A program made the translations under genes and the position numbers. DNA of 64,000 nucleotides from Oscarella lobularis (lineage: Eukaryota; Porifera; Homoscleromorpha; Homosclerophorida; Oscarellidae), in the NCBI RefSeq assembly GCF_947507565.1, contig NC_089183.1, positions 1,922,001-1,986,000 of the forward strand. The letters run 5' to 3'. This document shows, one piece after another, positions 10,243 through 21,140 of the stretch. How positions within the stretch are numbered: position 1 is the stretch's first letter; each line of letters starts with the position of its first letter. Below the pieces are notes generated by a model. The model ran no database searches and was not told the origin of the DNA. It saw only the letters and a list, made by a program, of their open reading frames with translations.

Positions 10243-10460
10243 GACGACGTCGCCGCTGCCGCCGTGACCGACGACGTCGCCGCTGCCGCCGTGACCGACG
10301 ACGTCGCCGCTGACGCTGTGACCGACGACGTCACCACTGCCGCCGCCCTCGCGACCGTTGACGGCCCCACCACCGACGACGTCGCCGCTGCCGCCGCCAT
10401 CGCAACCGTGGATGGCCCAACCACCGACGACGTCGTCGCCTCCGCCGCCCTGGCCGCCGA
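10243..10460. repeat. GC-rich compound minisatellite (27-bp and 51-bp units)
   Basis: Three 27-bp units beginning GACGACGTCGCCGCTG are followed by two 51-bp units and a partial one with the same start. The expansion adds a segment ending GGCCC(C/A)(A)CCACC. It is open in several frames on both strands, giving DDVAAAAVT-type artefacts. Confidence 0.9.
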
Positions 10461-10504
10461 GGACTACGTCCATAATTGGCAAAGTGAGAGTCACTTTGTG
10501 GTCA

Positions 10505-12056
10505 GCAGAAGCAGGAAATATGTCGTTTCAAGCAAGAGAATCCAAAAGCTACTCAGGAATGCATTGTGGAACACTTCCAGAAGAAGTGGAAGCTGAATAT
10601 AGGCCGCTCGTCTGTGAGTGAAATTCTTTCTTGCAAAGAAAAGTGGCTTAACCTTGAAGATGGGCAGAAAAGAGTAAAACGGTTTCGTAGTGGTCGTTTT
10701 TCAGAACTAGAAACGGCTCTTTTTATGTTGTTTGGTGAAATGGAGTCCAAACAGGCAATAATCTCGGATGAAATATTAAGAAGAAAAGCAGAACATTTTG
10801 GCGAGTTACTAAACGTCAGTAAAGACAAATTCAAGTTTTCAAGAGGTTGGCTAACGCGTTTTAAGAAACGCTTTGGAATCTCGTTGCGTCGCATTCACGG
10901 AGAGTCAGCTAGTGCTGACCTCGACGTCATTGTTTCTGGCAGAGAAGAGCTAAGAAAAAAACTAGTAAAGTATGCTCCTGGAAACATTTTTAATATGGAT
11001 GAATGCGGTCTTTTCTACCGGATGGAGCCAAATGCTACCCTTGCCACAAGACCTGTATCTGGAAAAAATAAAAATAAAAATCGTCTTACTGTAGCCTTGT
11101 GCGTTAACGCTTCTGGAACTGAAAAGTTAAAACCTCTTGTGATTGGAAAGAGTAAGCGGCCTAGGTGTTTTGGAAAGAAATTCGACCCCAATCAAATTGT
11201 TACGTACCGCAATAATAAAAAAGCATGGATGACATCCATTCTATTTGCGGAATGGCTGCACGATCTTGATCGAAAGATGAACAAAAGTCGTCGGCAAATC
11301 GTTTTAGTTCTAGATAATGCAAGTTCACATATTGCAGGCGAACTAGAATTAACCAACGTCACTCTTGTGAAATTGCCTCCAAACGCTACTGCACATCTAC
11401 AACCACTTGACCAAGGGATTATTAAGAACTTCAAGACACATTACAGAACCATCGAGACGCATCATGTTCTGGAATGTCTTGAAACTGATCATTCTACCAA
11501 AATCGACGTAAAACAGGCTCTCTATTTTATCGAGAAAGCGTGGGATCTTGTCAAACCGGAAACTATTTTCAACTGCTGGCGGCATGCAGGAATAATTTGA
11601 TTTCCCGTCTTTACGCAGAGTGATAATGATGAAGAAGTTGAAGAGAATAGTGACGTAAAAGAATTAGAAGATTTACTTGGGCTTTTGCCTTCAGATGATT
11701 TTGAAATGCTTTCAGCAGAAGCTTATGTTACTGTTGATATAGAAGAAAGCACAGGAGAAACATTGACTGATAGTGATATAGTTGAAATTTTGATTTCGGC
11801 TAATGACGACAACGACAACGACGACAACGACAACAGCGACGACAAGGATCGAATGGAGTCAAATAAAACAGTGTCTGTTCAAGAAGCGCTCTGTTCCATA
11901 CATGTTCTTGCCGCTTTTCTTGATCAAGAAAATGCTCTTTATCAAAACGAAATAAGACTCGTTCAAATGGTCCATCAAAAAATTCAGAGAATGCGCGTCA
12001 CGTCTACACAGCAGAAACAAACTTCTTTGCATTCGTACTTTAATAAGAGTAACTGA
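10505..12056 (+). pseudogene. Tigger/pogo-type transposase with one in-frame stop
   Basis: The N-terminus is a CENP-B-like helix-turn-helix (QEICRFKQENPKATQE), a second DNA-binding helix bundle follows (GWLTRFKKRFGI, HGESASAD), then the DDE core: FNMDECGLFYR, VLVLDNASSHIAGE and PPNATAHLQPLDQGII. A TGA at 11598-11600 interrupts the frame. The same frame continues into an acidic tail ending TSLHSYFNKSN and TAA at 12056. One further base shift separates the first residues near 10495. The protein would bind the element ends and cut and paste it at TA. It could be non-functional through the single stop alone. Confidence 0.9.
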
Positions 12057-12220
12057 ATTACACTTTCGAATGAGTGATTGAAGTGCAATTCTGTAATAAA
12101 TGGTTTAAGGCACGGCGTTTGTTTTTTAATACGACAGGTGCGAGTAATAAGCAAAATTGTCGGATTATTCGACAATACGACAACTTCGATACTCCGACAA
12201 AAATAGTTAGAACAAACGTC

Positions 12221-12243
12221 GTCGGATAAACGGGGTTTGACTG
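12221..12243 (+). repeat. Tigger 3' terminal inverted repeat
   Basis: The sequence ends CGGATAAACGGGGTTTGACTG followed by TA. Its reverse complement starts CAGTCAAACCCCG, the canonical Tigger/pogo terminus. No matching 5' terminus was found before 10500; the GC-rich minisatellite occupies its expected place. Confidence 0.85.
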
Positions 12244-12257
12244 TATTATGTCTTTTC

Positions 12258-12985
12258 ACAGAGGGCACCTGACGTACCTGCCTTCGTTTATATCAGCAAG
12301 GGGACGCAGAAGCAAAAGAAAACGATGATGAGAACAATGTCAGATGCAGGGGGACTATACCTCACGACTTACGGTATATTTTAAAAAATCTGTACCGGGT
12401 ACTTTGATTACGTATACTCATATATTCGAATGTTATTAGAAATGACGGTGACTACTTCCAAGGACGATTTTAGTTTAGCCGCCCTTGATTGGGTTTCTGA
12501 CGCAACTACACTTTTGAAAAATATTGAATTTATATGTATGTTCTTATAGGATTTGGCTATTTGGATGAATGCCCCCGATCGTCGAAAACTCTCAAGAGGA
12601 TTTCCCAAGTTTCAGCAAAACATCGGATAATTCTAACCGGAACGCCGATCCTAAATAATTTGATTGTAAGGGAACCCGAGTTACGTCACCGGTATCAATA
12701 ATATTTTTTTAATTAAATATTTTATACGCTGTTTACCTTTACGACTCAGGAAGATCTGCTGGGGACGGTCGCGAACTTCAAAGTAAAATTCGAGGAGCCA
12801 ATCGTGAAGGCAAATTCCCTATAAATAAATACATAAATAAATAAAATTAAGACGATTTTTTCAAGGGACAAAAACGAGAGGCGACTGACGCTGAAAGAGC
12901 TCGTACTCAGGAGCGAGAGGACCAACTCCAGCAGATCATCGAACCGTATATTCTTCGTCGGACCAAAAAGGAAGTTACTGTATTT
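12258..12985 (+). pseudogene. SNF2-family (ERCC6L-like) helicase relic
   Basis: Pieces of SNF2 ATPase motifs appear in order across short introns: GGLYLTTYG (motif Ib region, about 12370), YLDECPRSSKTLK and HRIILTGTPIL (motifs II-III, about 12560-12655), LLGTVANFKVKFEEPIVKA (about 12752-12815) and IIEPYILRRTKKEV (about 12930-12980). This order and spacing match ERCC6L/Rad54-type translocases. Walker A and the whole C-terminal helicase lobe are absent. A Tigger terminus lies just upstream at 12243. I read it as a broken fragment, possibly cut by the Tigger insertion. Confidence 0.7.
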
Positions 12986-13771
12986 GCAACGCGTTTGTTG
13001 ACTTGGCTTGTTATCTCGCAAAATTTCCTAACGGCCTCACGATAGAGGAACTGGCGTTGACGCATGTTTACCCAGTCACCATCACGGGTTACCCCTCCCT
13101 CGAGGCTGTAATCGCAACTTCATCCAACGTTATTTAAAAGAGCCCGAGAAAGTAATTCGTGTAAGATTATGCTTCTGTGGGACACATCTTCTTGAGTGAT
13201 CCGACGTTTTGCAGTACCAAACACAATACGCGGAAAAAAAGCGAAGTTATTGAAGAAATAACGATTCATGGCGGTGAAAAGTAAAAATGGAAGATTTGAA
13301 AACCCTTTTTTAATTTTTTATACAGCCGAACTTTTCGCGATTGGAGAGCATGCAAACCGTAAGAAGCAGCAATAACCTTTTTTCCTTTCAATTAATGACA
13401 TTTTTTAGAGAAAGTCCAAATAGATCGTTTAAAAGGTAGTCGGAAATTTTACGTCGTGGAGTTTTACAGCTTAGTTACTTTAATGTTAATTTTTTAATTG
13501 CATGTATGCGGGCGGCAACATTGGAGGATGTTGCCCGTCTATTATGCGGACTGCAACATCATTAGGGGGCAAAATCAGATAATGTTGCATTCCTTTTCGG
13601 CCAGAATGCATCTATTTTCCAATTTGTATTGGTTTCATCTCTTCTTGGTCAGTTGCCTTCTTAAGCCCAGACAGGGCGTCGTAAGATCACCGTCTCTATA
13701 AGAGACGGCGTCGTAAGATTGCCGTCTTTTATTATGGCACGACATTCGTGCCAAAAGTCCACAGTTGTCAT
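12986..13771. other. No gene seen; small hairpins
   Basis: Mostly AT-rich sequence without supported coding exons. Short inverted repeats occur at 13507-13528 (GGCAACAT..ATGTTGCC), around 13693-13707 (GTCTCTATAAGAGAC) and at 13734-13752 (TGGCACGA..TCGTGCCA). A segment near 13586-13612 resembles the reverse complement of the 40-bp repeat at 53 kb. Confidence 0.5.
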
Positions 13772-13853
13772 GTCATTTAAAATGCCATTTAAAATGCTAT
13801 GTAAACTGCCACGTAAAGTGCCATTGAAACTGCCATGGAAACTGCCATTGAGT
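13772..13853. repeat. 12-bp tandem repeat, about 7 units
   Basis: Units vary around GCCATTTAAAAT / GCCATTGAAACT. It lies about 60 bp before the presumed start codon of the integrase-like gene. Confidence 0.85.
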
Positions 13854-14991
13854 AATAGACTTCCACGTCTTTCATTTTTATTCGGGGTCTTCTAACGCAC
13901 TGTTAATCAAGATGGCTGACGTACAGGCTTTGCGACTAAACCTATGTCAGCGCGTTCTTACTATTGTCGGTCTGCTAGAGCGGAGTGATGAAGCGGGTTT
14001 TGCTAGTGATGACAGCCGTTATTCGTGTCTTCTTTGCCTCAATCAAATCGTCGTTCATGTCGTTGGTGTCGTTCATCTTCTTCCAGATTCTGCGGCATCT
14101 ACTGTTTTGTCATGCCTTCGAGCCTGCCTGGAGTGTTAGCAACAGCTTCTGTCAGATGCAGAAACGCCGTCGCATGGATATTGTGCTCCTACGTTGAGAT
14201 CGGCCGTAGGAAGACCAAAATTTGATATAACTGAACGACTACTTAAATATTTTCGCGAAATGGACTTTACAGCACCAGAAATGGCCGAAATGTTTGGAGT
14301 TTCCGTTCGTACGATTTGGCGAAGAATGCACGAGCATGGTTTGACAATTCGTGCATCATACACGCAATTGTTTGATGCACAGCTTTACCAACACGTACGG
14401 GCTTTGAAACAACACTTCCCTGACGACGGTTACCGGTGCATTCTTGGTTTATTACGATCAAGAGACATTCGAGTTCCAATCCGGCGAGTAAAAGAGCTAG
14501 CCCGCTGCGATCCAAATTGTGTTTGCCTTCGGTGGATTACATCAGTTCATCGACGCAGGACATTCATGCAGGCATTGACGGATATTCTCGGATGCCAGTA
14601 TATCTCTCTTGCTCAACTAATACCGTGTTCGAATTGTTTTTGGAGGCCGTTTCTACCTATTAACTTCCTCTTCTCGTGCGAAGCGATAAAGAGGGAGAGA
14701 ACGTCGATGTAGCGTCGTATATGCTTCATCATTCGCATCGGGAAGTTCTAAACAGAAGTATGGTTGTCGGCCAAACCGTGCATAATCAACGGATAGAACG
14801 CCTCTGTAGAGACGTTTTCAAGGAGGGTTGCAGTTCTATAATAGAATTTTCGAGCAATTGGAAGAATGCGGAGTTTCGAACCCTCTTTCTGACGTTGTCC
14901 CTTTTGCTCTCCATTACGTTTATGTTTCCCGAATTAGTCATCACCTTCAGGAATCGGCATACTATAAGTATATGTTAAACAACTGCGGCGA

Positions 14992-15033
14992 GTGGGATAC
15001 GGTATTTAGAGCACGCTAAATGGCGTATCCCAC
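14992..15033. repeat. 18-bp near-perfect hairpin
   Basis: GTGGGATACGGTATTTAG and its inverted partner CTAAATGGCGTATCCCAC match at 16 of 18 positions around a 6-base loop, AGCACG. It lies exactly where homology of the integrase gene ends. Confidence 0.8.
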
Positions 15034-15130
15034 GAGCATTAGTAGTTGTGTAATTAGCTTATGTAATGGGACGCGATTGCGAGCCCATCGGGAGCGCGAA
15101 TTCAAACGCGATCTGCTACTTTTAACCAGG

Positions 15131-15181
15131 AAGAGTGGTATATAGACCGGAAGAGTGGTATAACCGAGGTATACCACTCTG
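15131..15181. repeat. Direct and inverted repeats of GAGTGGTATA
   Basis: GAAGAGTGGTATA occurs twice, followed by the inverted copy TATACCACTC. A TATATATA run follows near 15220. This could be a small foldback insertion or a promoter region. Confidence 0.5.
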
Positions 15182-15614
15182 ATGAGCGCTTCTGATTGGC
15201 TTGCAATCACGTGCCATTATATATATAAGTGGAGTTGGGATTTCTCCAAGTCAATTATGGATTCAAGGAACGCAGTCAGTTTCGCAAAGCAATTTTGCGC
15301 CAGCTAGAAAACTTTGACGTAAAATCCGTCAATATTTAACCAGTTCTACGCTACAATAAATGTTTCCAGGGCATAATTATTCCTGATGACTACGGCGTTG
15401 ACTACGATGGCCCTGTCCCGGCATATGACGACGTTGGCGCAGTTGAAGTTCCTGAAGTACAAGATCTGTTGCCAGAGGAATGTTATCAAGAATTATCCGA
15501 CATTGCTGATCGGGTGCCAGAAAGAAACTGATATGGATTAGACAAGTACTTATTGGTGAAACGTTTTGTGGACATGCATCAAATGCCGGGACAATAGCGC
15601 ACGGTAACACGAAC

Positions 15615-15626
15615 GGTTCCGAACGC
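15615..15626. repeat. Left target-site duplication of the 5.4-kb transposon
   Basis: GGTTCCGAACGC here is identical to 21038-21049 on the other side of the element. Confidence 0.8.
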
Positions 15627-15952
15627 AGGGGGGGTTGATCGTTAGCGCACTAGGCTGACACGCCCTTTTTAAAAGTTCGTTTTTCTGCGCTTGACAACTC
15701 TTTTTGGAGTACCAATACGTAATGGTACGTTTCTTTGGCCAATAGAAATAGTTCAAGATTAGTTCGAATGCTTGCGTACGCTTCTTGAGAGACTTCGTCG
15801 TCCGTGTCTAAAACAGCCCTGCGACCTTCGGTGCCTTTTGCTATGAGATTTCCGCTGATCGCAATCTTTGCTTTACGCTTCCATAAGGCCTGCCATAGCT
15901 CGTGGCGCCCAATTTGCTCTGTCCTTTTCCAACATTCGGTCCGTTTTAGGCG

Positions 15953-16887
15953 ATGGCCACAGCGAACGCTTCAAGCCGGGTTCGTTCGGCCGTACTTCTG
16001 TGGGTCTTTGACGAAATTGACTACGTCATACCCTGCTTTCCCGTGCTTCATGCCCGCCTGCACCGCTGCCGTGTGAAGGTGATAGATGAGAGCGGCGAAG
16101 AAGGAGAACCGATCGATGTTCTAATCAACTCGTCTACGCCTATTAATAGGCGTGCTTGGCCACTTCTCATCACACCAACGGAATCGTTTGACATGAAGGT
16201 AGTGTAATATGAAACTGTGAGAGAAGGATGTCCAGCATATTGAATTTGTAGAAATCTCTACTTGATACATATCGCTTCGAAATGCCAGAGACAAAGTTTC
16301 AGGACTACGTTCCAGTTATCTGGAAGTGGGTTCTGACCGGCAACTCAGGTAACGGTGACAACAGCGACAGCGATAGTGACGGCTATGACAACGACACTCC
16401 CACTGTTGTCAATGACGGAGATGTCGATCATCGCGACACCGATAATGACGACCACGACGACGCCAGTAGCGACCACGACGACACCAGTAGCGACCACGAT
16501 GACGAAGTATGCAGTGTGAATTTCAAGTGTCTTGGTTCAACCCGCCAAGTGGCTCATCAGGATGCTTTGCAAGCAGCAAGAGACGCTCTGCTTACTCGCC
16601 AGCCTTTACATGTGCGACTAGAATTTGAGCCGGAAAATGAGATTGACGCCAATGCCATATGCTTCGAGGTGTGCATAGATGGAAATTGGAAAAGAATAGG
16701 TTACGTTGCGAGAGAGTTGACGCAGTATGTTCGACAGGCCATTGACAGCGGTAAGATCATTTCTGTTTCCGCTCAATGGATAAGATACAGATACTGGCCC
16801 AATTCGGGCTTTGGATTCTATGCTGCGGTTACAGTTACCAAGAGGGGTCGGTGGCACTACGAGGTGTACCGGAAAAGCTCATACTAA
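15953..16887 (+). CDS. HIRAN-type protein carried by the 5.4-kb transposon (two exons, 293 aa)
   Basis: Exon 1 (15953-16198) starts at ATG and ends FDMK. A 53-bp intron with GTAGTG..TTTGTAG borders joins it in phase to exon 2 (16252-16887, TAA). The product has an N-terminal helical region, a conserved RRAWPLLITPTESFDM block, a low-complexity Asp-rich linker (NDGDVDH..DDHDD), and a C-terminal HIRAN-like fold with the diagnostic LEFEPENEIDANAI and RIGYVARELTQYV. HIRAN domains in HLTF/Rad5 bind DNA 3' ends. It is intact and ends about 70 bp from the stop of the opposite-strand gene. A role in element-end handling is my inference. Confidence 0.75.
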
Positions 16888-16956
16888 TTTTTAGACCTTA
16901 TTCGCAACGCCACTTTTTAGCATTTTTTTAAAAACCATTATGTCACTTATTCCGCA

Positions 16957-19900
16957 CTAATAGTTAGCCCGACTCACCTCGCCGGATTGTGGTAACGGAG
17001 GCAGGTTGACAGGCCCTGCGTGATACTGCTGTCTGATCGATGTCGTGCCTCGGACAATCATCGACGCTCGTCCAATTACTGCTCGGCCGACGTGCTCTCT
17101 TCTGGCAACTTTCATCTTCTCGAGTCTTGTGACATTGCCTGACTTTTTGTCAAAATCCGGCTTGTCTCCTTGATGAAATCGATTTTTCGAACTCGTATAA
17201 TAGTAGAACGGAAGGTAAGGATCGAGCCTCTTGCCAAATTCATGGCATAAAACACGCCATTCGCTTTGCACATTCTTTAGCGTGCAGGCATTTCCCAGTT
17301 GTTCATGAAGCACGCTGAAGAAACACTCGTCGTCATCGGAGGTCGAGGCACGTGGATGCTCTATTCCTTCTACTGAGCTATGGCGACGTCGCAACTCTTG
17401 GCTTTCGATGTTTGTCGTCACCGCTATAACAGTTTCACGGCTAAAGCCAAGCAAGTGCCGAATCGGTCTAAAAGAGGCAACAATTTAATTGTCAGGTGCA
17501 AGTTGGAGAACTCTGCCTAAGCTAACCTGTTGACTTCTAAAAGCGAGAAGTCGTACTGTTCGCGATGCCAGGGCATCAACTCATCCAAGATGTAGTTCAG
17601 GAAGTCGTAGTTGAACTTGCACCTCTGCAACTGCGACAGCCCTCTTTCGTCTGTTGCACGATGCCAGTTTGCAATCACGCGGAAGTAGCGACTTTCGTTC
17701 GGGCGACCAATTTTCTCAAGGTAATCGGCAACTGAAACCGAGAGAAGCCTCTCTGCGTCGCCGACGTCTTGCTTTCGTAGACCTGCTAACGCTGTGTACG
17801 TTAGTGTCGTTTCCGAGGACATCATCACGTCTTTGAGGTACTCCATTTTGAGTCCACTTGGACCACCCTCTCGCGTATGCGAAGCAATCCTCTACAGGGA
17901 CATTTCATTAAGCAAGTTCAATTCTCTCAGCCCACACTTTATTCTTCTGACCTTCACTATGTGATTGTGATCTTCTCTATCGTGAAACTGTCTACCTGTT
18001 AGGTTGTCAGTCTCTGGAACGTACAGAAAAGTACGAAAGGGAATTCCTTCCTCGTCGTATTTTCGAACGGTGCGCCGAAATTCTAATTGTGACAACAACG
18101 ATCGCAGACAGTCACCTTCAGATTCATCGTCATTTGATGCCATGATATCTGCCGTGACATTTCAGTCTAGTAGTGTACATCCCTCATCATCTTACTACTG
18201 TACCTCCAGACCATGTGTGTTTTGCGTAGCCTGCCGGAATAACACTGACTCTCAACGCTCTTACTACTGCAATCCACAAGATCCCGCAATCAAGTTGTCG
18301 TCGAATAAAAGATAACATTTCCGGCGGTACAGCAGGGTTTGAAACCACAGCCTGTTCACAGTCGGCTCCCGCTGCACAACAGACCGTGAAGTAGCCTTGT
18401 AAGGAATGGCTCTTACAGGACTTACTCCGCGGAGTCAGCATATTGCGCAATTTTTCGATTCCAATTTTTGACATTTTTGTCCGGACATTTGCACGAATCT
18501 GAAGAATATTGACTGGCCGGCACTGTCCGCGGCTTCGAAGGCTGTTGAATTCACCGTCGGTGACGAGACCTGCAACAAAATGGTACATAAAGGTTTACAG
18601 ATGAAAATGCCGTCAAACCGCAGACGTCCATCTTTAAATCAGCCATGGCAGCTCGGATTGCTGACGTAAAATGGCGCATTTTCTCGTCTGACAGCCCTCT
18701 GCATGGAATCATCTGTATTGGAACAGCGTATGGCTTCGACAGGCGTTTCTCTGGGCTGATCATAAAGACCATTGCATGAGTAGCTGCCTCGCGAAGCAAT
18801 CGGCACATTCCTTGCACAGTCTGCGGTGCATCATTTCTGATCTACGCACAAAGTTGTTAGACACTGCAATAACAATGAAATAAAATGTTACTGTTGTCAT
18901 GTCAGGGGTAAGTGCAGACATTGCAATGCCAAGGTCCTTCACACGCTCGGCGACGCCAGCCAGTATGCTCACCAATTGTCGCCCTTGCTCCAGCGAATCT
19001 TTCACGTCTCTGATTGTCCACAGGAGACTGTCTTTGCTCTTCCCTTCGCCCCTTTTTTTTTTCGTGCACTGTCGTTCTTTTTCAGCCAACACTGTTACCA
19101 ATTCAAGTCACTCCTGCTCGCTCTATCTGTGCACTTTAATTTTTTCAAGCGAAGAAATGTAGCTCTGAATTTTAGCTTTGAGAAAGCTGACGTCGTCAGC
19201 AACAAGGCAGCGCTCTCGCCGTTTCCCGAGACCGAACGTAGACACCTTGTCTAAAACTGAGTGGTAGACCTCGCTCGCACTCAACACGGCCCCGTCGTTG
19301 AGGTCAACGTCCCCTGCCCATTTATGGTTCACCGACTCTTGTATGCCGGGAAGGACGTCGCAAGCGTCTGCTTTTATCCAGAACGCTGCCTCAGGATGAA
19401 ATTTTTTTGCATCCCTTATTGCTTCAACCTGTACAGTAACAGAGCAGTGCACACAATCAGTCTTCATCATCTGCACTCACTTGGATCTTAGAGTCCTTCG
19501 TGTACTCTTCGTTCTGAATTTTTCGCGCAAAGGATGATATCGAAGGGCAGGCGTTGTTGATTCTTGACTACGAGGAAATTTTCCTATAATTTATGTCTAG
19601 CAGTACGCACAGAGAAACCGACAGTGGCGGGGATCATTTCTGTTTGGCTTAATTTCTCAGTTGTTGCCCATCCCGGTCCCTGATGAAGGCAATGCCATCG
19701 TCCGCCAAAATTGTGATACATTGTGTCTGCCCACGATTGGTAATCCGGAGGGCAGGGCGGAATCTGAATATAAAGCTAATATACTACGTTGACGTCTATC
19801 AAATATTTACCGTCTGTTTATGACTTGAGTTGAAAAAATTAATCTGGCATTCTATGTAACCAGTCGGCATGCGTTCCAAGGGCAATCGAGATGGGCGAGA

Positions 19901-20730
19901 CTTTGCTGCGTCTGGAAGTCCGACACATTTAGCAAGCCCGACAATCATGTTTGAACGCCCAGCTGCCTGCAGATTTCGCATTGCCTGGATGCTGGTCGGG
20001 ACAAAGCCTTTGAGATCGCTGGTGATAGAAAGCTTTGACGCCACAACGCCGTAGCAGCTGTCCAGGAAGTTAATCTGCAAATGACCAAATAGTCACAGTT
20101 TACAATTAGATTAAATGTAATGTCAACGTGCCTGCTCTACAATGTCTAAAGACGAGAACAGAAGAGATAAACAGCTTTCTTCTCGAGACGTCTGACTGCT
20201 ACGTGACGTTGTTGATGGCTCCGCCTGACACGCTTTCGACCTCATCGCGACCGACTCTTGTCCCAGGGACACAAACGCTTCCGAGGGCGACGAGTAGATA
20301 TTTTTCAAATGGCGATGAACACGCCCCATGCACGCCAACGCTGTCAAAATTCGAGAAATATAAATCGGTGGTAAGCACTTTATTAATTGCTACCAGATCG
20401 AGTCGACGTCTCGTTCTCCTTGAACTCATCTGCCGCTGTCTGCCAAATGGGTAGCCTTCGATTGTCAGGTGGCCAGGTCTGAGGCCGAAGGCGGGAGAGA
20501 GACGAACAGAGGTTGAGATCTTCCTCCCGCGTCCAGGGCTTCCAAGGAAAGAGACTCTTCTTCGACACGGGGGGTGCATGGCCCGGGACGACGTTTCGAA
20601 GCGGCCGAGCGCTTTCCCCACTCGGGCGCTGTTGCTTGGAAGCCGGAGTGAGGCCCGTAGGCGTTAGTTCTAGGCGAGTACGCTTCAACCGCGCGACTCT
20701 AGCGGCTATCTGCGCTTCGATGGATTCCAT
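16957..20730 (-). CDS. Probable transposase of the 5.4-kb element (multi-exon)
   Basis: Reading leftwards, exon 1 (20730-20394) has a basic N-terminus starting MESIEAQIAARVARL. The 53-bp intron GTAGCA..GACAG leads to exon 2 (from 20340), and exon 3 (20077-19812) starts INFLDSCYGVV. Later exons carry FWIKADACDVLPGIQESV, WAGDVDLNDGAVL (about 19420-19290), VFMISPEKRLSKPYAVPIQ (about 18770) and GLVTDGEFNSLRSRGQ (about 18570). The C-terminal part contains DDECFFSVLHEQLGNACTL and DPYLPFYYYTSSKNRF before the stop at 16957. This arrangement recurs in cnidarian and sponge repeat families, but I cannot name the superfamily. Acidic residues in KADACD/DVDLND and TDGEFN are candidate catalytic positions. 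Exact exon borders between 19760 and 19480 and around 18180 are uncertain; one intron may use a GC donor near 20131. Confidence 0.65.
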
Positions 20731-21037
20731 CGCCTGATTCTGTATGAAAAATCCAAAACGGAAAGCGCCACGAGTCACGGCGTAATGCTTCATGGTATAA
20801 CGAACATGTATTCTTACGGTCACACATATGTGTCAATCGCAAGCACTGGAAAAGAGGCTGTTTTGACGGGTGGTCGTTTTCGATATCTAGTCGCCGGACA
20901 GGTCTGCATTTAACAACAGTGGCCGCTTTATTGACAACGAAAACATACTTGCACTTATAACTATAGGCTACTGCGGAAAAACGTTAGTTTTTGGAAGTGG
21001 TCGTGTCAGCCTAGTGCGCTAACGATCAACCCCCCCT

Positions 21038-21140
21038 GGTTCCGAACGCGTGGCATGTATTCCGCCTGCGCGTTTTTCATACCACGTGCATAGACGCATC
21101 GACGCCATTTTGACGACAGTCTTGGAAGATGAAGAAAAAC
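21038..21140 (+). repeat. Target duplication plus a 90-bp segment repeated at 29011
   Basis: After the right target duplication (21038-21049), 21046-21139 is nearly identical to 29011-29104, including GTGGCATGTATTCCGCCTGC and ATGAAGAAAAACA. At 29 kb this is the presumed 5' end of a UBX/HECT-family gene. Here it is cut off after the start codon by an IS630-like fragment. Confidence 0.75.

Larger units (their letters stand above)
13912..15531 (+). pseudogene. Integrase-core (rve-like DDE) protein, copy 1
   Basis: The reading starts MADVQALRLNLCQRVLTIV. It continues with a helix-turn-helix (FTAPEMAEMFGVSVRTIWRR, about 14280). The DDE integrase core is interrupted: the first-D region is degraded near 14545, then [32 protein letters not shown] (second D) and [14 protein letters not shown] (E). 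The C-terminal conserved tail (DDYGVDYDGPVP, about 15380) ends at TGA 15529-15531, after a non-homologous stretch at 15018-15370 containing a hairpin. Several frame changes (near 14140, 14530, 14660, 14830) mark decay, though some may be introns. This family occurs in many copies in aquatic animals and resembles IS3EU-type transposases; that assignment is inference. Confidence 0.75.
15627..21037. mobile_element. 5.4-kb DNA transposon with 36-bp TIRs
   Basis: The left end (15627-15662) starts AGGGGGGGTTGATCG and ends CTGACACG. The right end (21002-21037) is its exact reverse complement over 36 bp. The 12-bp sequence GGTTCCGAACGC flanks both sides (15615-15626 and 21038-21049) as an apparent target duplication. 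Inside are two convergent genes: a HIRAN-type protein (+) and a long multi-exon protein (-). The perfect TIRs and duplication suggest a recent insertion. Terminal G7/C7 runs and a 12-bp duplication do not fit a superfamily I can name with confidence. Confidence 0.88.

Noticed and set aside
10207-10596. Open frame with DDVAAAAVT repeats
   Set aside because: Translation of a GC-rich minisatellite; both strands are equally open.
15006-15016. Motif TTTAGAGCACG at 15006, 31154 and 52031 as a shared regulatory or terminal site
   Set aside because: Only about 11 bp are shared and the flanks are unrelated; chance or a short degenerate terminus cannot be separated.
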